Assembly: GCF_900187295.1 (NCBI RefSeq)
Contig: NZ_LT906473.1
Location: 1,054,001 to 1,118,000, forward strand
Source of the DNA: Corynebacterium cystitidis
Lineage (GTDB): Bacteria > Actinomycetota > Actinomycetes > Mycobacteriales > Mycobacteriaceae
Length of the DNA: 64,000 nt
Reading direction: 5' to 3'
The notes under the pieces were generated by a model. The model saw nothing but the letters and a program-made list of their open reading frames with translations, ran no database searches and was not told the DNA's origin. This document shows, piece after piece, positions 11,230 through 21,140 of this stretch (the first letter of the stretch is position 1; each line of letters begins with the position of its first letter). The position numbers were made by a program, and so were the translations under genes.

Positions 11230-12447
11230 ATGACTGCAAAAAACCTGCAAGACCTCCTCGATGAAGGCGTTGACGGCCGCCACGTCCTCGTCCGATCTGA
11301 CTTCAACGTGCCCCTCAACGACAACGGCGAGATCACCGACTCCGGCCGTATCGATGCGTCCCTACCAACCTTGAAAGCGCTGCTTGATGGAGGCGCAAAG
11401 GTTATCGTGATGGCACACCTCGGACGCCCCAAGGGAGAGCCGGATCCGAAGTACTCGCTTGCACCGGTCGCAGAAGCACTGTCGGAACGCTTGGGCCAAT
11501 TTGTCGCCCTTGCACAGGACGTCTCCGGCGAGGACGCGCATGAACGCGCTAACGGACTCACCGAAGGAGAGATCCTCCTCCTCGAAAACGTTCGCTTCGA
11601 TCCACGCGAAACCTCCAAGGACGAATCCGAACGAGGCGAGTTCGCCGACGAACTGGTCGCACTGGCCGCAGACAATGGTGCTTTCGTTTCCGATGGCTTC
11701 GGTGTAGTCCACCGTGCACAAACTTCCGTTTACGACGTTGCAAAGCGTCTTCCCTCCTACGCAGGCAAACTGGTCGACAACGAGGTCAACACCCTAGCCG
11801 CAGTCAAAGACAACCCAGAACACCCGTATGTTGTTGTGCTCGGTGGCTCCAAGGTCTCCGACAAGCTCGGCGTGATTGAAGCACTGGCAGAAAAGGCCGA
11901 CAGTGTCATCATCGGTGGTGGCATGTGCTACACGTTCCTTACCGCACAGGGCCACAACACCCAGAATTCACTGCTGCAAGAAGAAATGGTGGATACGTGC
12001 AAGGACCTTCTCAAGCGCTTCGGCGACAAGATCGTCCTGCCAATAGACTTGGTTGTTGCTTCTGAGTTCTCTAACGAGGCAGAACACAAAGTAGTCGATC
12101 TCGACGGAACGCCAGAAGGCTGGATGTCTTTGGACATCGGCCCTGAGTCCGCGAAAAAGTACGCAGAGATTATCAAGGACGCCAAGACGGTGTTCTGGAA
12201 TGGCCCCATGGGCGTATTCGAGCTGTCGAACTTCGCGGACGGTACCCGTGCGGTAGCTGAAGCAATGATCGAAGCTACCAAGAATAATGATTCCTTCACC
12301 GTTGTCGGTGGTGGCGACTCAGCTGCCTCCGTGCGCACCCTAGGCCTGGATGAAGAAGGCTTCTCCCACATCTCCACCGGTGGTGGCGCATCTCTCGAAT
12401 TCCTCGAGGGCAAGGACCTACCGGGCGTTTCGGTCTTGAAATCATAA
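11230..12447 (+). CDS. pgk: Phosphoglycerate kinase
   Basis: Transfers the acyl phosphate of 1,3-bisphosphoglycerate to ADP in glycolysis. The 405 residues contain the N-domain signature [36 protein letters not shown], the hinge region [11 protein letters not shown] and the C-terminal nucleotide-site [15 protein letters not shown] 11230 has AGGAG about 11 nt upstream. Followed by tpiA after 51 bp without an obvious terminator, so pgk-tpiA are probably co-transcribed. Confidence 0.98.
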   Translation: MTAKNLQDLLDEGVDGRHVLVRSDFNVPLNDNGEITDSGRIDASLPTLKALLDGGAKVIVMAHLGRPKGEPDPKYSLAPVAEALSERLGQFVALAQDVSGEDAHERANGLTEGEILLLENVRFDPRETSKDESERGEFADELVALAADNGAFVSDGFGVVHRAQTSVYDVAKRLPSYAGKLVDNEVNTLAAVKDNPEHPYVVVLGGSKVSDKLGVIEALAEKADSVIIGGGMCYTFLTAQGHNTQNSLLQEEMVDTCKDLLKRFGDKIVLPIDLVVASEFSNEAEHKVVDLDGTPEGWMSLDIGPESAKKYAEIIKDAKTVFWNGPMGVFELSNFADGTRAVAEAMIEATKNNDSFTVVGGGDSAASVRTLGLDEEGFSHISTGGGASLEFLEGKDLPGVSVLKS

Positions 12448-12498
12448 CAACGCGCCCCACGACGCACGCATACACTCACTGAAAGGACACTGTCACCT

Positions 12499-13281
12499 AT
12501 GGCACGTAAGCCACTCATTGCCGGTAACTGGAAAATGAACCACGACCACCTGCAAGCAATCGCAGATGTTCAAAAGCTTGCCTTCGCCCTGCCGAAGGAG
12601 GACTATGAGAAGGTCGACGTTGCACTCACCGTTTCATTTACCAACATTCGGTCCCTGCAGACGCTTGTCGAAGGCGATGATCTGAAGATCACCTACGGTT
12701 CGCAGGACATCTCGCAGCACGATTCCGGCGCGTACACTGGTGAAGTCTCCGGTGAGATGCTCAGCAAGCTGGGTTGCACTTGGGCGGTTGTCGGCCACTC
12801 TGAGCGCCGCCAATACCACCATGAGACCAACGAGTTGGTGGCAGCGAAGGCCAAGGCGGCACTCAAATGGGGCATCAGCCCTATCGTGTGTGTCGGTGAG
12901 CCACTGGAAATTCGCGAAGCAGGCACCCACGTGGACTACGTCGTGGAGCAGACGCGGGCGTCTCTGGAAGGGTTGAGTACTGAGGAACTGTCCAAGACGG
13001 TCATCGCTTACGAGCCTGTCTGGGCTATCGGCACTGGCAAAGTAGCATCCGCAGCTGACGCGCAAGAAGTTAACGCGTCGATTCGCACGGCAGTCGCTAA
13101 GCTTGCCGACGACGACGTCGCAGCGAACATGCGGATTCTCTACGGTGGCTCCGTCAAGACTGAGACTATCGCTGAAATTATTTCTCAGCCGGACGTAGAC
13201 GGCGGCCTCGTCGGTGGCGCGTCTCTCGACGGCTATGACTTCGCCAAGCTCTGCGCAGCAGCAGCTGACGCCACCAACTAA
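12499..13281 (+). CDS. tpiA: Triosephosphate isomerase
   Basis: Interconverts dihydroxyacetone phosphate and glyceraldehyde 3-phosphate. The 260 residues begin [13 protein letters not shown], with the catalytic lysine; the catalytic histidine is in GHSERR, the catalytic glutamate in [11 protein letters not shown], and the phosphate-binding loop in LYGGSVK. ATG 12499 follows AAAGGA. An 11-bp perfect hairpin 22 bp after the stop probably ends the transcript or reduces read-through to ppc. Confidence 0.98.
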   Translation: MARKPLIAGNWKMNHDHLQAIADVQKLAFALPKEDYEKVDVALTVSFTNIRSLQTLVEGDDLKITYGSQDISQHDSGAYTGEVSGEMLSKLGCTWAVVGHSERRQYHHETNELVAAKAKAALKWGISPIVCVGEPLEIREAGTHVDYVVEQTRASLEGLSTEELSKTVIAYEPVWAIGTGKVASAADAQEVNASIRTAVAKLADDDVAANMRILYGGSVKTETIAEIISQPDVDGGLVGGASLDGYDFAKLCAAAADATN

Positions 13282-13302
13282 GCGAAGATCCGATCGCCAC
13301 AG

Positions 13303-13330
13303 GCCCCGAAGAAACACTATTCTTCGGGGC
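13303..13330 (+). terminator. Hairpin between tpiA and ppc
   Basis: A perfect 11-bp inverted repeat (13303-13313 with 13320-13330) with a 6-nt loop. Only two T residues follow directly, so termination may be partial and some transcripts could continue into ppc. Confidence 0.6.
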
Positions 13331-13367
13331 TTCCTAAGCACTACACATAGTTAGGGAAATCAATACG

Positions 13368-16133
13368 ATGCCAACGTTCGACCACCTCCAGGAAGATATC
13401 CGCTTCCTTGGCAGAATTCTTGGGCAGATCATCGCCGAACAAGAAGGCGAAGAAGTATTTAATCGCGTCGAAGCCGCCCGCCAAGCAGCGTTCGAGATCG
13501 CCAAAGGCAGCGCGGAGCTGTCGGTGCTCACCGAAATGTTTGACAATATTGCACCCGACGACGCAACACCTGTGATCCGCGCATTCAGCCACTTTGCCCT
13601 CATGGCTAATCTCGCCGAAGACTTGCACGATGAGTGGACGCGCGTCCAAGCAGCAGACGCCGGAGAACCTGCCGAGGATTCCACGCTTGAGGCAACGTGG
13701 AAGAAACTCGGCGAATCAGACGTCACTGCCGACCAAGTCGCCGCGTCGTTAAGCGACGCCCTCGTTGCTCCCGTGCTCACAGCTCACCCCACCGAAACCC
13801 GTCGGCGAACCGTATTCGATGCGCAAAAACACATTACGCTGCTGATGAAGAAACGCCACGAGATCCTCGACGGGCCCGAAACTGCGCGCACCAAAGAAAA
13901 ATTGGACGCAGTAGAGTACGACATTAAGCGGCGAATGACTCTGCTCTGGCAGACCGCACTGATTCGTGTGGCGCGCCCCCGCATCGAAGACGAAGTGGAA
14001 GTAGGACTTCGCTACTACAAACTGAGCTTGCTTGAAGAGATTCCCAAGATCAACCGCGATGTGTACACCACCCTTTCGGACAAATACGGCCCTGATGCCA
14101 TCACGGAAGTCATCGTGCGCCCAGGGTCCTGGATCGGTGGCGACCACGACGGCAACCCCTACGTGACTGCCGACACTCTTTCCTACGCTTCACGACGCGC
14201 AGCCCAAGTCGTGCTCAAATACTACGAAGGCGAGCTTCACTCGCTAGAGCACGAATTGAGCCTGTCTGACCGCATGACCGATGTCACCGTCGAACTCGTC
14301 AGGCTTGCTTCCGAAGGGCATAACAATGTCCCTTCACGAATCGACGAACCCTACCGGCGCGCCATCCACGGAATGCGGGGACGCATCCGCAAGACAACAG
14401 AGACATTAGTCGGAGAAAGCTCCCTCGACGGAAACTGGCACGAAGTATTCGACCCCTATGAGCAGGCGACTGATTTCTTGGCAGACCTCGACATCATCGA
14501 CGAATCACTGCGCGCATCGAACGATCAAATCATCGCCGATGATCGCCTACTCCGACTACGCTCTGCGGTGGCCACATTCGGTTTCCACCTGTACTCCATT
14601 GATCTGCGCCAAAACTCAGAAAGTTTCGAAGCCGCCATCACAGAACTATTCGCCGTCGCCCGCGTCCACGACAACTACGCAGGGCTCAACGAAGATGAGA
14701 AGGTGGCTCTGTTGACCACGGAGCTGCAGACACCTCGGCCACTCATGCCAAGTGAAGGGCATACCTTCAGCGAAGCCACCACCCGGGAAATGGACCTGCT
14801 ACAACAAGCCAAAAAGGCTGTCGATGCCTTCGGGGCGGACATGGTCCCACACCAGATCATCTCCATGGCGCAATCAGTCTCCGACATTCTCGAACCCATG
14901 GTGCTGCTCAAGGAAGTTGGATTGATCAGCGCCAACGGCGACGAACCGACCGGCTCAATCGATATCATTCCACTGTTTGAAACGATTGAAGACCTAAAAG
15001 CTGGGGCAGGAATCCTCCGCGACCTGTGGAGCCTTCCTCTGTACCGTTGCTACCTACGCCAGCGAGGTGATCTCCAAGAGGTCATGCTGGGCTACTCAGA
15101 CTCCAACAAGGACGGCGGTTTCTTCGCCGCCAACTGGGCCCTCTATGACGCTGAAATCAACCTTGTCGAGCTCAGCGAACAGGAAGGGATCCGTCTTCGT
15201 CTCTTCCACGGGCGCGGCGGGACCGTTGGCCGCGGTGGCGGACCTTCCTATGACGCAATCCTGGCACAACCAGAAGGCGCAGTCGACGGCAGCGTTCGCG
15301 TCACCGAACAAGGCGAAATCATCTCCGCCAAGTATGGCAACCCGGCAACCGCCCGCCGAAACCTTGAAGCACTAGTCACCGCGACAATCGAGGCCAGCTT
15401 GCTGCCTGTCAGTCAGATCAAGGACTATGAGCGCGCCTGCGAAATCATGAGCGAGATCTCTGAACTTAGCCAAAAGAAATACTCCGCACTAGTACACGAT
15501 GACCCAGGCTTCATCGAATACTTCACCCAGTCCACGCCGGTCGACGAGATCGGGGAACTCAACATCGGGTCGCGCCCTTCTGCGCGGAAACAAACCAAAG
15601 ATGTTTCAGATTTGCGTGCCATTCCGTGGGTTCTTGCATGGTCACAGTCGCGTGCCGCAATCCCGGGCTGGTTCGGTGTCGGTTCTGCATTGGCGTGGTG
15701 GATCAATGACGGCGACGACGCAGACTCTCGCCTTGCTGAGCTACGTGAGCTTTACGAGAACTGGCCATGGTTTAACTCGACAATGTCGAATATGGCGCAG
15801 GTGATGGCTAAGGCCGAAATGCAACTGGTGCAGCGATATTCAAAGCTGGTCACGGACCAGGAGGTCGCGGACCGCATCTGCGGGGTCATCATCGATGAAT
15901 TCGAGCTCACCCTCACAATGCTGGCGCGCATCACAGGCTCCGATGAACTGCTCGCAGACAACCCCGCCTTGGCTCGATCCGTTCGATCACGTTTCCCGTA
16001 CCTGCTGCCACTTAATGTGATCCAGCTTGAGCTGCTGCTCCGCCACCGTGCGGGCGATCATCGCACCGGAGTGTCGCGTGGCATTCAGCTGACGATGAAT
16101 GGTTTGGCGACCGCCTTGAGAAACTCGGGTTAG
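13368..16133 (+). CDS. ppc: Phosphoenolpyruvate carboxylase
   Basis: Carboxylates PEP to oxaloacetate, the main anaplerotic reaction of corynebacteria. The 921-residue length and the C-terminus IQLTMNGLATALRNSG match coryneform enzymes. Catalytic signatures are APVLTAHPTETRRRTV (about residues 135-150), GSWIGGDHDGNPYVT, GYSDSNKDGGFFAAN and the flexible loop FHGRGGTVGRGGGPSYDAI. ATG 13368 is the first start in frame and gives the expected DIRFLG N-terminus. Sits downstream of gap-pgk-tpi as in C. glutamicum; M. tuberculosis lacks it at this locus. Confidence 0.98.
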   Translation: MPTFDHLQEDIRFLGRILGQIIAEQEGEEVFNRVEAARQAAFEIAKGSAELSVLTEMFDNIAPDDATPVIRAFSHFALMANLAEDLHDEWTRVQAADAGEPAEDSTLEATWKKLGESDVTADQVAASLSDALVAPVLTAHPTETRRRTVFDAQKHITLLMKKRHEILDGPETARTKEKLDAVEYDIKRRMTLLWQTALIRVARPRIEDEVEVGLRYYKLSLLEEIPKINRDVYTTLSDKYGPDAITEVIVRPGSWIGGDHDGNPYVTADTLSYASRRAAQVVLKYYEGELHSLEHELSLSDRMTDVTVELVRLASEGHNNVPSRIDEPYRRAIHGMRGRIRKTTETLVGESSLDGNWHEVFDPYEQATDFLADLDIIDESLRASNDQIIADDRLLRLRSAVATFGFHLYSIDLRQNSESFEAAITELFAVARVHDNYAGLNEDEKVALLTTELQTPRPLMPSEGHTFSEATTREMDLLQQAKKAVDAFGADMVPHQIISMAQSVSDILEPMVLLKEVGLISANGDEPTGSIDIIPLFETIEDLKAGAGILRDLWSLPLYRCYLRQRGDLQEVMLGYSDSNKDGGFFAANWALYDAEINLVELSEQEGIRLRLFHGRGGTVGRGGGPSYDAILAQPEGAVDGSVRVTEQGEIISAKYGNPATARRNLEALVTATIEASLLPVSQIKDYERACEIMSEISELSQKKYSALVHDDPGFIEYFTQSTPVDEIGELNIGSRPSARKQTKDVSDLRAIPWVLAWSQSRAAIPGWFGVGSALAWWINDGDDADSRLAELRELYENWPWFNSTMSNMAQVMAKAEMQLVQRYSKLVTDQEVADRICGVIIDEFELTLTMLARITGSDELLADNPALARSVRSRFPYLLPLNVIQLELLLRHRAGDHRTGVSRGIQLTMNGLATALRNSG

Positions 16134-16212
16134 CCTCGTGCGGGGGTTTCTTAGCCCGTGGTGTAGACTTGGGAAAGTTCGACTAACCAGACGAAAGAGG
16201 ACACTACGTACC

Positions 16213-16446
16213 ATGACGTTGGCACTGCAGATTATTTTGGTCATCTCCGCGATTTTGATGACTGTCTTCGTCCTGCTCCACAAGGGTAAGGGTGGTGGCT
16301 TGTCCAGCCTGTTTGGTGGAGGTGTCCAGTCCAATCTTTCCGGTTCGACGGTGGTAGAAAAGAACCTCGATCGTATTACCGTGCTGATGGCCGTGATTTG
16401 GATTGCGTGCATCGTTGGGCTGAACTTGATTCAGGCCTACGTATAA
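16213..16446 (+). CDS. secG: Preprotein translocase subunit SecG
   Basis: Accessory subunit of the SecYEG channel in the cytoplasmic membrane. The 77-residue protein has two hydrophobic segments (LALQIILVISAILMTVFVLL and ITVLMAVIWIACIVGLNLI) joined by the characteristic HKGKGGGLSSLFGGGVQSNL loop. Start ATG 16213 is preceded by GAAAGAGG at 16194-16201; the frame is open further upstream, but that part is not SecG. A TAGACT -10 candidate is at 16164-16169. Ends the plus-strand run. Confidence 0.95.
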   Translation: MTLALQIILVISAILMTVFVLLHKGKGGGLSSLFGGGVQSNLSGSTVVEKNLDRITVLMAVIWIACIVGLNLIQAYV

Positions 16447-16463
16447 ACCCTGCTTTACGACGA

Positions 16464-16500
16464 AAAGTCCTCCCCACCTGTGCAAGGTGGGGAGGACTTT
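16464..16500. terminator. Bidirectional terminator between secG and pgl
   Basis: A perfect 16-bp inverted repeat (16464-16479 with 16485-16500) with a 5-nt loop, flanked by A and T residues so that it can end transcripts from both converging sides, secG and the pentose phosphate operon. Confidence 0.92.
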
Positions 16501-16538
16501 ACTGCCTCGTGCTGCCCCACAATAGGGGCTTCGGGGCT

Positions 16539-17276
16539 CTAAGATTTCGCGTCGATCTGTCCTGCAGCATTGTCCGCGAGGAACATGACCGTCTCCTTGC
16601 GGCCTTCGGCGCCTGCTGCTGGCCACTGTTCTGCGGGAGAGCGCCGTGCCACATGTGACGCGGCCTCTGCTTTGTTCTCACCCGCGATGAGCAGCCACAC
16701 ACGTTCTGCACGCGAAATTGCGGGCAGGGTCAAAGTGGTGCGCTCTGGCGGTGGTTTCGGCGAGTCAGTCACGGCTATGACAAGGCGCTCAGTTTCGCGT
16801 ACGGCATCGGTGTCGGGGAACAGTGAGTTGATGTGTCCCTCGTATCCCATGCCCAGCAAGTGCAGGTCAAAACCGTTCGGGGAGGTAGAGGTGATGAGCT
16901 CCTCGTACTCGCGCGCCGAAGTGTCCATGTCTGTCTCACCCAGGTTGTAGCCGTGGATATGGTGTGCCGGGATGTCGACTTTGGACAGCAGCGCGGCGCG
17001 AGCTTGCCCCTCGTTGGAGTCAGGGTGATCTACTGGGACGTTGCGCTCATCACCGAAATAGATGTGGACCTTGGACCAGTCGATGCCCTCGCATTCCGCG
17101 AGGTTCTGCAAGGTTTGGATACCTGCGGTGCCGCCTGTAAGCACCAGGTGGGCGTAACCGTCCTTGTTCACACCTCCGTCGGCGGAGGACTGGATAGAAG
17201 TAACAACTTCGACAATGTTTGCGGCAGCGGTCGCGGTCAGTTCCTCAAGATCGGCGACTCGGTTAATAGACACCAT
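16539..17276 (-). CDS. pgl: 6-phosphogluconolactonase
   Basis: Hydrolyses 6-phosphogluconolactone in the oxidative pentose phosphate pathway. The 245 residues carry LVLTGGTAGIQTL and the family signature HIYFGDERNVPVDHPDSN; GMGYEGHINSLFPD lies in the C-terminal half. Also known as DevB. The ATG is preceded by AAAGGAG. Last gene of the tkt-tal-zwf-opcA-pgl operon and 48 bp downstream of opcA; ends at the bidirectional terminator shared with secG. Confidence 0.95.
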   Translation of the reverse strand: MVSINRVADLEELTATAAANIVEVVTSIQSSADGGVNKDGYAHLVLTGGTAGIQTLQNLAECEGIDWSKVHIYFGDERNVPVDHPDSNEGQARAALLSKVDIPAHHIHGYNLGETDMDTSAREYEELITSTSPNGFDLHLLGMGYEGHINSLFPDTDAVRETERLVIAVTDSPKPPPERTTLTLPAISRAERVWLLIAGENKAEAASHVARRSPAEQWPAAGAEGRKETVMFLADNAAGQIDAKS

Positions 17277-17324
17277 AGTTGACTCCTTTGCACAGGGGCT
17301 CAGCTTTTGGTGAGCTGGCCTTGG

Positions 17325-18263
17325 TTAGTAGTTGACGTTAACGTGCGCTAAGCCGTTTAGAGCATGTTCGTAAGCGATATCCGGATCGAGGTGGCGTAGC
17401 TCCTCTGCCAAGCATTCAGCGTCGGTGCGGATATTGGCAGCCACCAGCGAGTCCGGCTGGTTGGGTACGGCGAGGCGCATCGTGCGCTCATCCAGCACTT
17501 CCACGACGAGGGGGCCGGAAGGTCGGTGCAACGTTACGGAGCGGATTGAAAACAGAGTTCTCATATCCTCTTCGTCGGGGCGGAAAGAGTTGCGGGTGAC
17601 GGGCACGTGCAAACGGTCTGCAAGCCAGCCGGCAGCAATGTCGACAGACGGGTTGTCGGCGGGCCCAACGATTTCGGCCGACAATACCTCCTCGTGAGGG
17701 TAACGGTCCAGAGCGGAGGCGACAATGCCACGCCACGGGGTGATGCGCGACCACATCATGTCTGAGTCACCTGGTATGTAGCCGTTGGACAGGCGCAGCA
17801 ACGCATTGCCGGACACGTTGTGGCGGGCGTTGGTGATGCGTCGTTGCGCAATCTTGCCTATCGGGTGCTCAGCGGGGCGGGCTGGGGCTGTCGTTGGCCA
17901 CCACGCCACGATGGGGGTGTCTGGCAGAAGCAGGGGAGTCACGATGGAAGCAAGTTCTTCCGTCAGCTCACCGTAAAGGTGCATGACTACCATCTCAGAC
18001 GCACCCGCATCGGCTGCGAGTATTGCTTGCGCGTCAATTTTGGTCTCGGCGTGGCGCTCGTGGTTGATGAGAACAAGCACACGGGACGGGTGTTCGTGGG
18101 AGGCATCACGGACTGTGTCGAGCAGTTCGTCGAGGGTATCGTCGGCATGCGCGACGACGATCAATGTCAACACGCGGCCGGTAGCCAGGGAAAAGTTATC
18201 CTGCGCATCCAGGAGAGTCTTCGAAATTTCACCAGTGCTGGTGTTGGGCAAATTCAATATCAT
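17325..18263 (-). CDS. opcA: Glucose-6-phosphate dehydrogenase assembly protein OpcA
   Basis: Required for full activity or assembly of Zwf; found in actinobacteria and cyanobacteria next to zwf. The 312 residues begin MILNLPNTSTGEISKTL, and include VLTLIVVAHADD and the conserved PIVAWWPTTAPARPAEHPIG and WSRITPWRGIVASALD segments. ATG 18263 has AAAGGA upstream. Separated from zwf by 32 bp, so co-transcribed. No catalytic motif is known for the family. Confidence 0.95.
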   Translation of the reverse strand: MILNLPNTSTGEISKTLLDAQDNFSLATGRVLTLIVVAHADDTLDELLDTVRDASHEHPSRVLVLINHERHAETKIDAQAILAADAGASEMVVMHLYGELTEELASIVTPLLLPDTPIVAWWPTTAPARPAEHPIGKIAQRRITNARHNVSGNALLRLSNGYIPGDSDMMWSRITPWRGIVASALDRYPHEEVLSAEIVGPADNPSVDIAAGWLADRLHVPVTRNSFRPDEEDMRTLFSIRSVTLHRPSGPLVVEVLDERTMRLAVPNQPDSLVAANIRTDAECLAEELRHLDPDIAYEHALNGLAHVNVNY

Positions 18264-18295
18264 GGGAAAAGTATCCTTTCAACCGCGAGGGCTGT

Positions 18296-19834
18296 TTACG
18301 GGCGACGCCAGGTGTGCCCGTTGCGTGCCAACATGTCGTCTGCCGATTGTGGGCCCCAGGTGCCCGCCTCATACTCGTCGGGGCGGCCACCAGAGTGCCA
18401 GTGTTCAATGATCGGATCAAGGATCTCCCAGCTGCGCTCCACCTCGTCGTTGGTGGGGAACAGGGATGAATCCTCAAGAAGCGCGTCGAGGATCAGTCGC
18501 TCATACGCCTCTGGTGATTCTTCGGTGAAAGCTTCAGAATAGGAGAAATCCATATTTACGTCCCGGACCTCCATGGTGTATCCGGGCACCTTTGATCCGA
18601 AGCGCATCAACACGCCCTCGTCAGGCTGCACACGAATCACCACGGCATTGTTACCCAGCGAACCGGTCTGCTCTTCGTCGAACGGCTGGTGGGGAGCTTC
18701 CTTGAATACCAAGGCAATCTCGGTCACACGCCGGCCGAGGCGTTTACCAGTGCGCAGGTAGAACGGCACGCCCGCCCACCGACGAGAATTGATTTCTAGG
18801 GTACAAGCTGCATAAGTTTCCGTGGTGGAATCTGGGTCAAAGCCTTCCTCGTCGCGAAGCCCCGGCACGTGCTGAGAACCCTGCCAGCCTTCGGTGTACT
18901 GGCCCCGCGCGGTAGTCTCGTCGAAAGGCAGGACTGGGGTCGTGGCGCGCAGAACTTTCAGTTTCTCCGCGCGAAGGGAAGCGGGGGAGAAGTTCAGTGG
19001 TTCTTCCATTGCGACCAGAGCGAGCAACTGCAGCAGGTGGTTTTGGATCACGTCGCGGGCTGCGCCAATGCCGTCGTAGTATCCGGCACGTCCGCCCAGC
19101 CCAATGTCTTCGGCCATGGTGATCTGAACGTGATCAATGTGATGAGCGTTCCACAGTGGTTCGAAGAGTTGGTTGGCAAAGCGTAGTGCCAGAATATTCT
19201 GAACCGTTTCCTTCCCGAGATAGTGGTCGATGCGGAAGACCGACTTTTCTGGGAAGACACTGTTCACAATCGCGTTAAGTTCCTTGGCAGATTCAAGGTC
19301 ATCACCGAAAGGCTTCTCGATGATCACTCGGCGCCATGAGTCCTTTCCTGCTTGAGCCATGCCGGAACGGTTCAGCTGGTAGACCACGTCCGCGAAGGCT
19401 GACGGAGGAATCGACAGGTAGAAAGCCCAGTTCCCGGCGGTACCGCGAGTGTGATCCATTTCAGACAGGGTGTTGGCCAGGTTGTCGAAGGCCTGATCGT
19501 CGTTAAACGCGCCGGAGACAAACTGCATGCCTTCGGCGAGACGTTCCCACACGTGTTCCTGGAACTTAGTGCGCGCACCGGCTTCGACGGATCCGCGGAC
19601 ATAGTTCTCGAAATCTTCCTTGGACCAATCGCGTCGTCCAAATCCGACAAGTGTAAATCCAGCCGGAAGCAAACCGCGGTTTGCCAGGTCGTAGACGGCT
19701 GGCAGGAGTTTCTTATACGCCAGATCGCCGGTAACACCGAAGATAACCATGCCAGACGGGCCCGCGATTCGTGGCAGTCGTTTGTCGTGTGGATTGCGTA
19801 AGGGGTTCACCCATTGGGTGCCGTTAACAGTCAC
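18296..19834 (-). CDS. zwf: Glucose-6-phosphate 1-dehydrogenase
   Basis: Oxidises glucose 6-phosphate with NADP, committing carbon to the pentose phosphate pathway. The 512 residues are as in C. glutamicum (about 514) and start TVNGTQWVNPLRNPHDKR. The nucleotide loop is VIFGVTGDLAYKKLLPA and the active site RIDHYLGKETVQNI; the C-terminus NGHTWRRP is typical. The frame is open for 44 more codons, but that extension contains a terminator hairpin, so GTG 19834, with GAAAGG just upstream, is the right start. Works with OpcA and Pgl encoded downstream. Confidence 0.97.
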   Translation of the reverse strand: MTVNGTQWVNPLRNPHDKRLPRIAGPSGMVIFGVTGDLAYKKLLPAVYDLANRGLLPAGFTLVGFGRRDWSKEDFENYVRGSVEAGARTKFQEHVWERLAEGMQFVSGAFNDDQAFDNLANTLSEMDHTRGTAGNWAFYLSIPPSAFADVVYQLNRSGMAQAGKDSWRRVIIEKPFGDDLESAKELNAIVNSVFPEKSVFRIDHYLGKETVQNILALRFANQLFEPLWNAHHIDHVQITMAEDIGLGGRAGYYDGIGAARDVIQNHLLQLLALVAMEEPLNFSPASLRAEKLKVLRATTPVLPFDETTARGQYTEGWQGSQHVPGLRDEEGFDPDSTTETYAACTLEINSRRWAGVPFYLRTGKRLGRRVTEIALVFKEAPHQPFDEEQTGSLGNNAVVIRVQPDEGVLMRFGSKVPGYTMEVRDVNMDFSYSEAFTEESPEAYERLILDALLEDSSLFPTNDEVERSWEILDPIIEHWHSGGRPDEYEAGTWGPQSADDMLARNGHTWRRP

Positions 19835-19876
19835 AAGGAACCTTTCGTTAGTTAATAGTTCAGTAGTTAAAAATAT

Positions 19877-19918
19877 AAAGTCCCGGTCACCGCCAGAATA
19901 GTCGGTCTCCGGGACTTT
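19877..19918 (-). terminator. Terminator between tal and zwf
   Basis: On the minus strand a 10-bp perfect stem (19909-19918 with 19877-19886), with a smaller inner ACCG/CGGT stem, is followed by TATATTTTT. It ends 42 bp before the zwf start, inside what is usually a five-gene operon, so it should reduce read-through from tkt-tal into zwf-opcA-pgl. Confidence 0.8.
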
Positions 19919-19989
19919 GGGGAGGAACGTCACTCGGTGGTGCGTGCAGACCTTAGACAGGCCCAACGCACCGCACGGAACTCAGCGAA

Positions 19990-21072
19990 CTATTTAAGCT
20001 GAGTCTCCATCGAGTCGAGCAGTTCCTGCCAGGAATCGACGAACTTCTCGACGCCCTCGCGCTCCAAAACTTGCACAACATCATCCAGGTCAATGCCAAC
20101 AGCTTCGAGCTGTTCGAAGACCTTCTTCGACTCGGCCTCGGTGTTGGTTAAGGTGTCACCGTTGAGGGCGTCAGATTCTAGAGCGGCGTCGATGGTGCCT
20201 TCTGGCATGGTGTTGACGGTGTTCGGGCCCGCCAGCTCAGTGACGTACATGGCAGCTGGGTATTCGGGGTTCTTCACACCTGTCGAAGCCCACAGTGGGC
20301 GTTGCTTGTTCGCGCCCTCTGGGAGGTCATTTTTGCCGAATTCCTCTAGGAAGAGCTGGTAGGCCAGGCGTGCGTTCGCAATTCCTGCCTTGCCCTTCAG
20401 TGCCTTCGCCTCGTCAGTGCCGATCTCGTCGAGACGCTTGTCCACTTCAGTATCCATGCGGGACACGAAGAAGGAAGCGACAGAGTAGATCTTGGAAACA
20501 TCCTTGCCGTTGTCTGCTGCGCGCTTGATGCCCTCCTTGTATGCATCAATGACCTGCTGGTAGCGCTCAACATTGAAAATCAAGGTGACGTTTACCGAGA
20601 TTCCTTCAGCGAGCGCTGCAGATACAGCACGCAGGGATTCATCAGTAGCTGGAATCTTGATCATCACGTTGTCGCGATCAACCTTTTCCCACAGCTCCTT
20701 TGCCTGTTTCAGGGTGCCCTCTTCATCGGCGGAGATGCGTGGGTCAACCTCGATGGAAACGCGACCGTCTTCACCGTTGGTGGTCTTATAGACATCCGCG
20801 AAGATATCGCAAGCATCCTGTACGTCTTTGATCGACATGGCGTATACGGCGGTGTCAACGTCTGCGCCCTGTTGCTTGAGTTGCGCAATCTGGTCGTCGT
20901 ACGCATTGCCCGTAGACATTGCCTTGGCGAAGATTGCCGGGTTGGTGGTCACACCCACGATGGACTTCGAGTCCTTGATTTCCTGCAGGTTGCCGGACTT
21001 GATGCGGTCGCGGGAGAGATCGTCGAGCCACGTGGAGGTTCCGAGTTCAGCAAGTTTGTCGATTGTGGTCAT
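19990..21072 (-). CDS. tal: Transaldolase
   Basis: Transfers a dihydroxyacetone unit between sugar phosphates in the non-oxidative pentose phosphate pathway. The 360 residues equal the C. glutamicum length. The Schiff-base lysine is in NVMIKIPAT, and SIVGVTTNPAIFAKAM, GISVNVTLIF and LAGPNTVNTMPEGTID are conserved. Start ATG 21072 is preferred: the ribosome site GAAAGGA is about 9 nt before it but abuts the alternative ATG 21081. The frame is open further upstream into non-homologous sequence. Separated from tkt by 68 bp. Confidence 0.97.
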   Translation of the reverse strand: MTTIDKLAELGTSTWLDDLSRDRIKSGNLQEIKDSKSIVGVTTNPAIFAKAMSTGNAYDDQIAQLKQQGADVDTAVYAMSIKDVQDACDIFADVYKTTNGEDGRVSIEVDPRISADEEGTLKQAKELWEKVDRDNVMIKIPATDESLRAVSAALAEGISVNVTLIFNVERYQQVIDAYKEGIKRAADNGKDVSKIYSVASFFVSRMDTEVDKRLDEIGTDEAKALKGKAGIANARLAYQLFLEEFGKNDLPEGANKQRPLWASTGVKNPEYPAAMYVTELAGPNTVNTMPEGTIDAALESDALNGDTLTNTEAESKKVFEQLEAVGIDLDDVVQVLEREGVEKFVDSWQELLDSMETQLK

Positions 21073-21140
21073 AGCATTCATTCCTTTCAGGGTGAATATG
21101 CCGGGGATTGTTGTTTGTGAGATGCGGATCGATCGTGCGT

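Noticed and set aside
19835..19966. 44-residue N-terminal extension of Zwf
   Set aside because: It runs through a terminator hairpin, and the homologous protein starts near the GTG at 19834.
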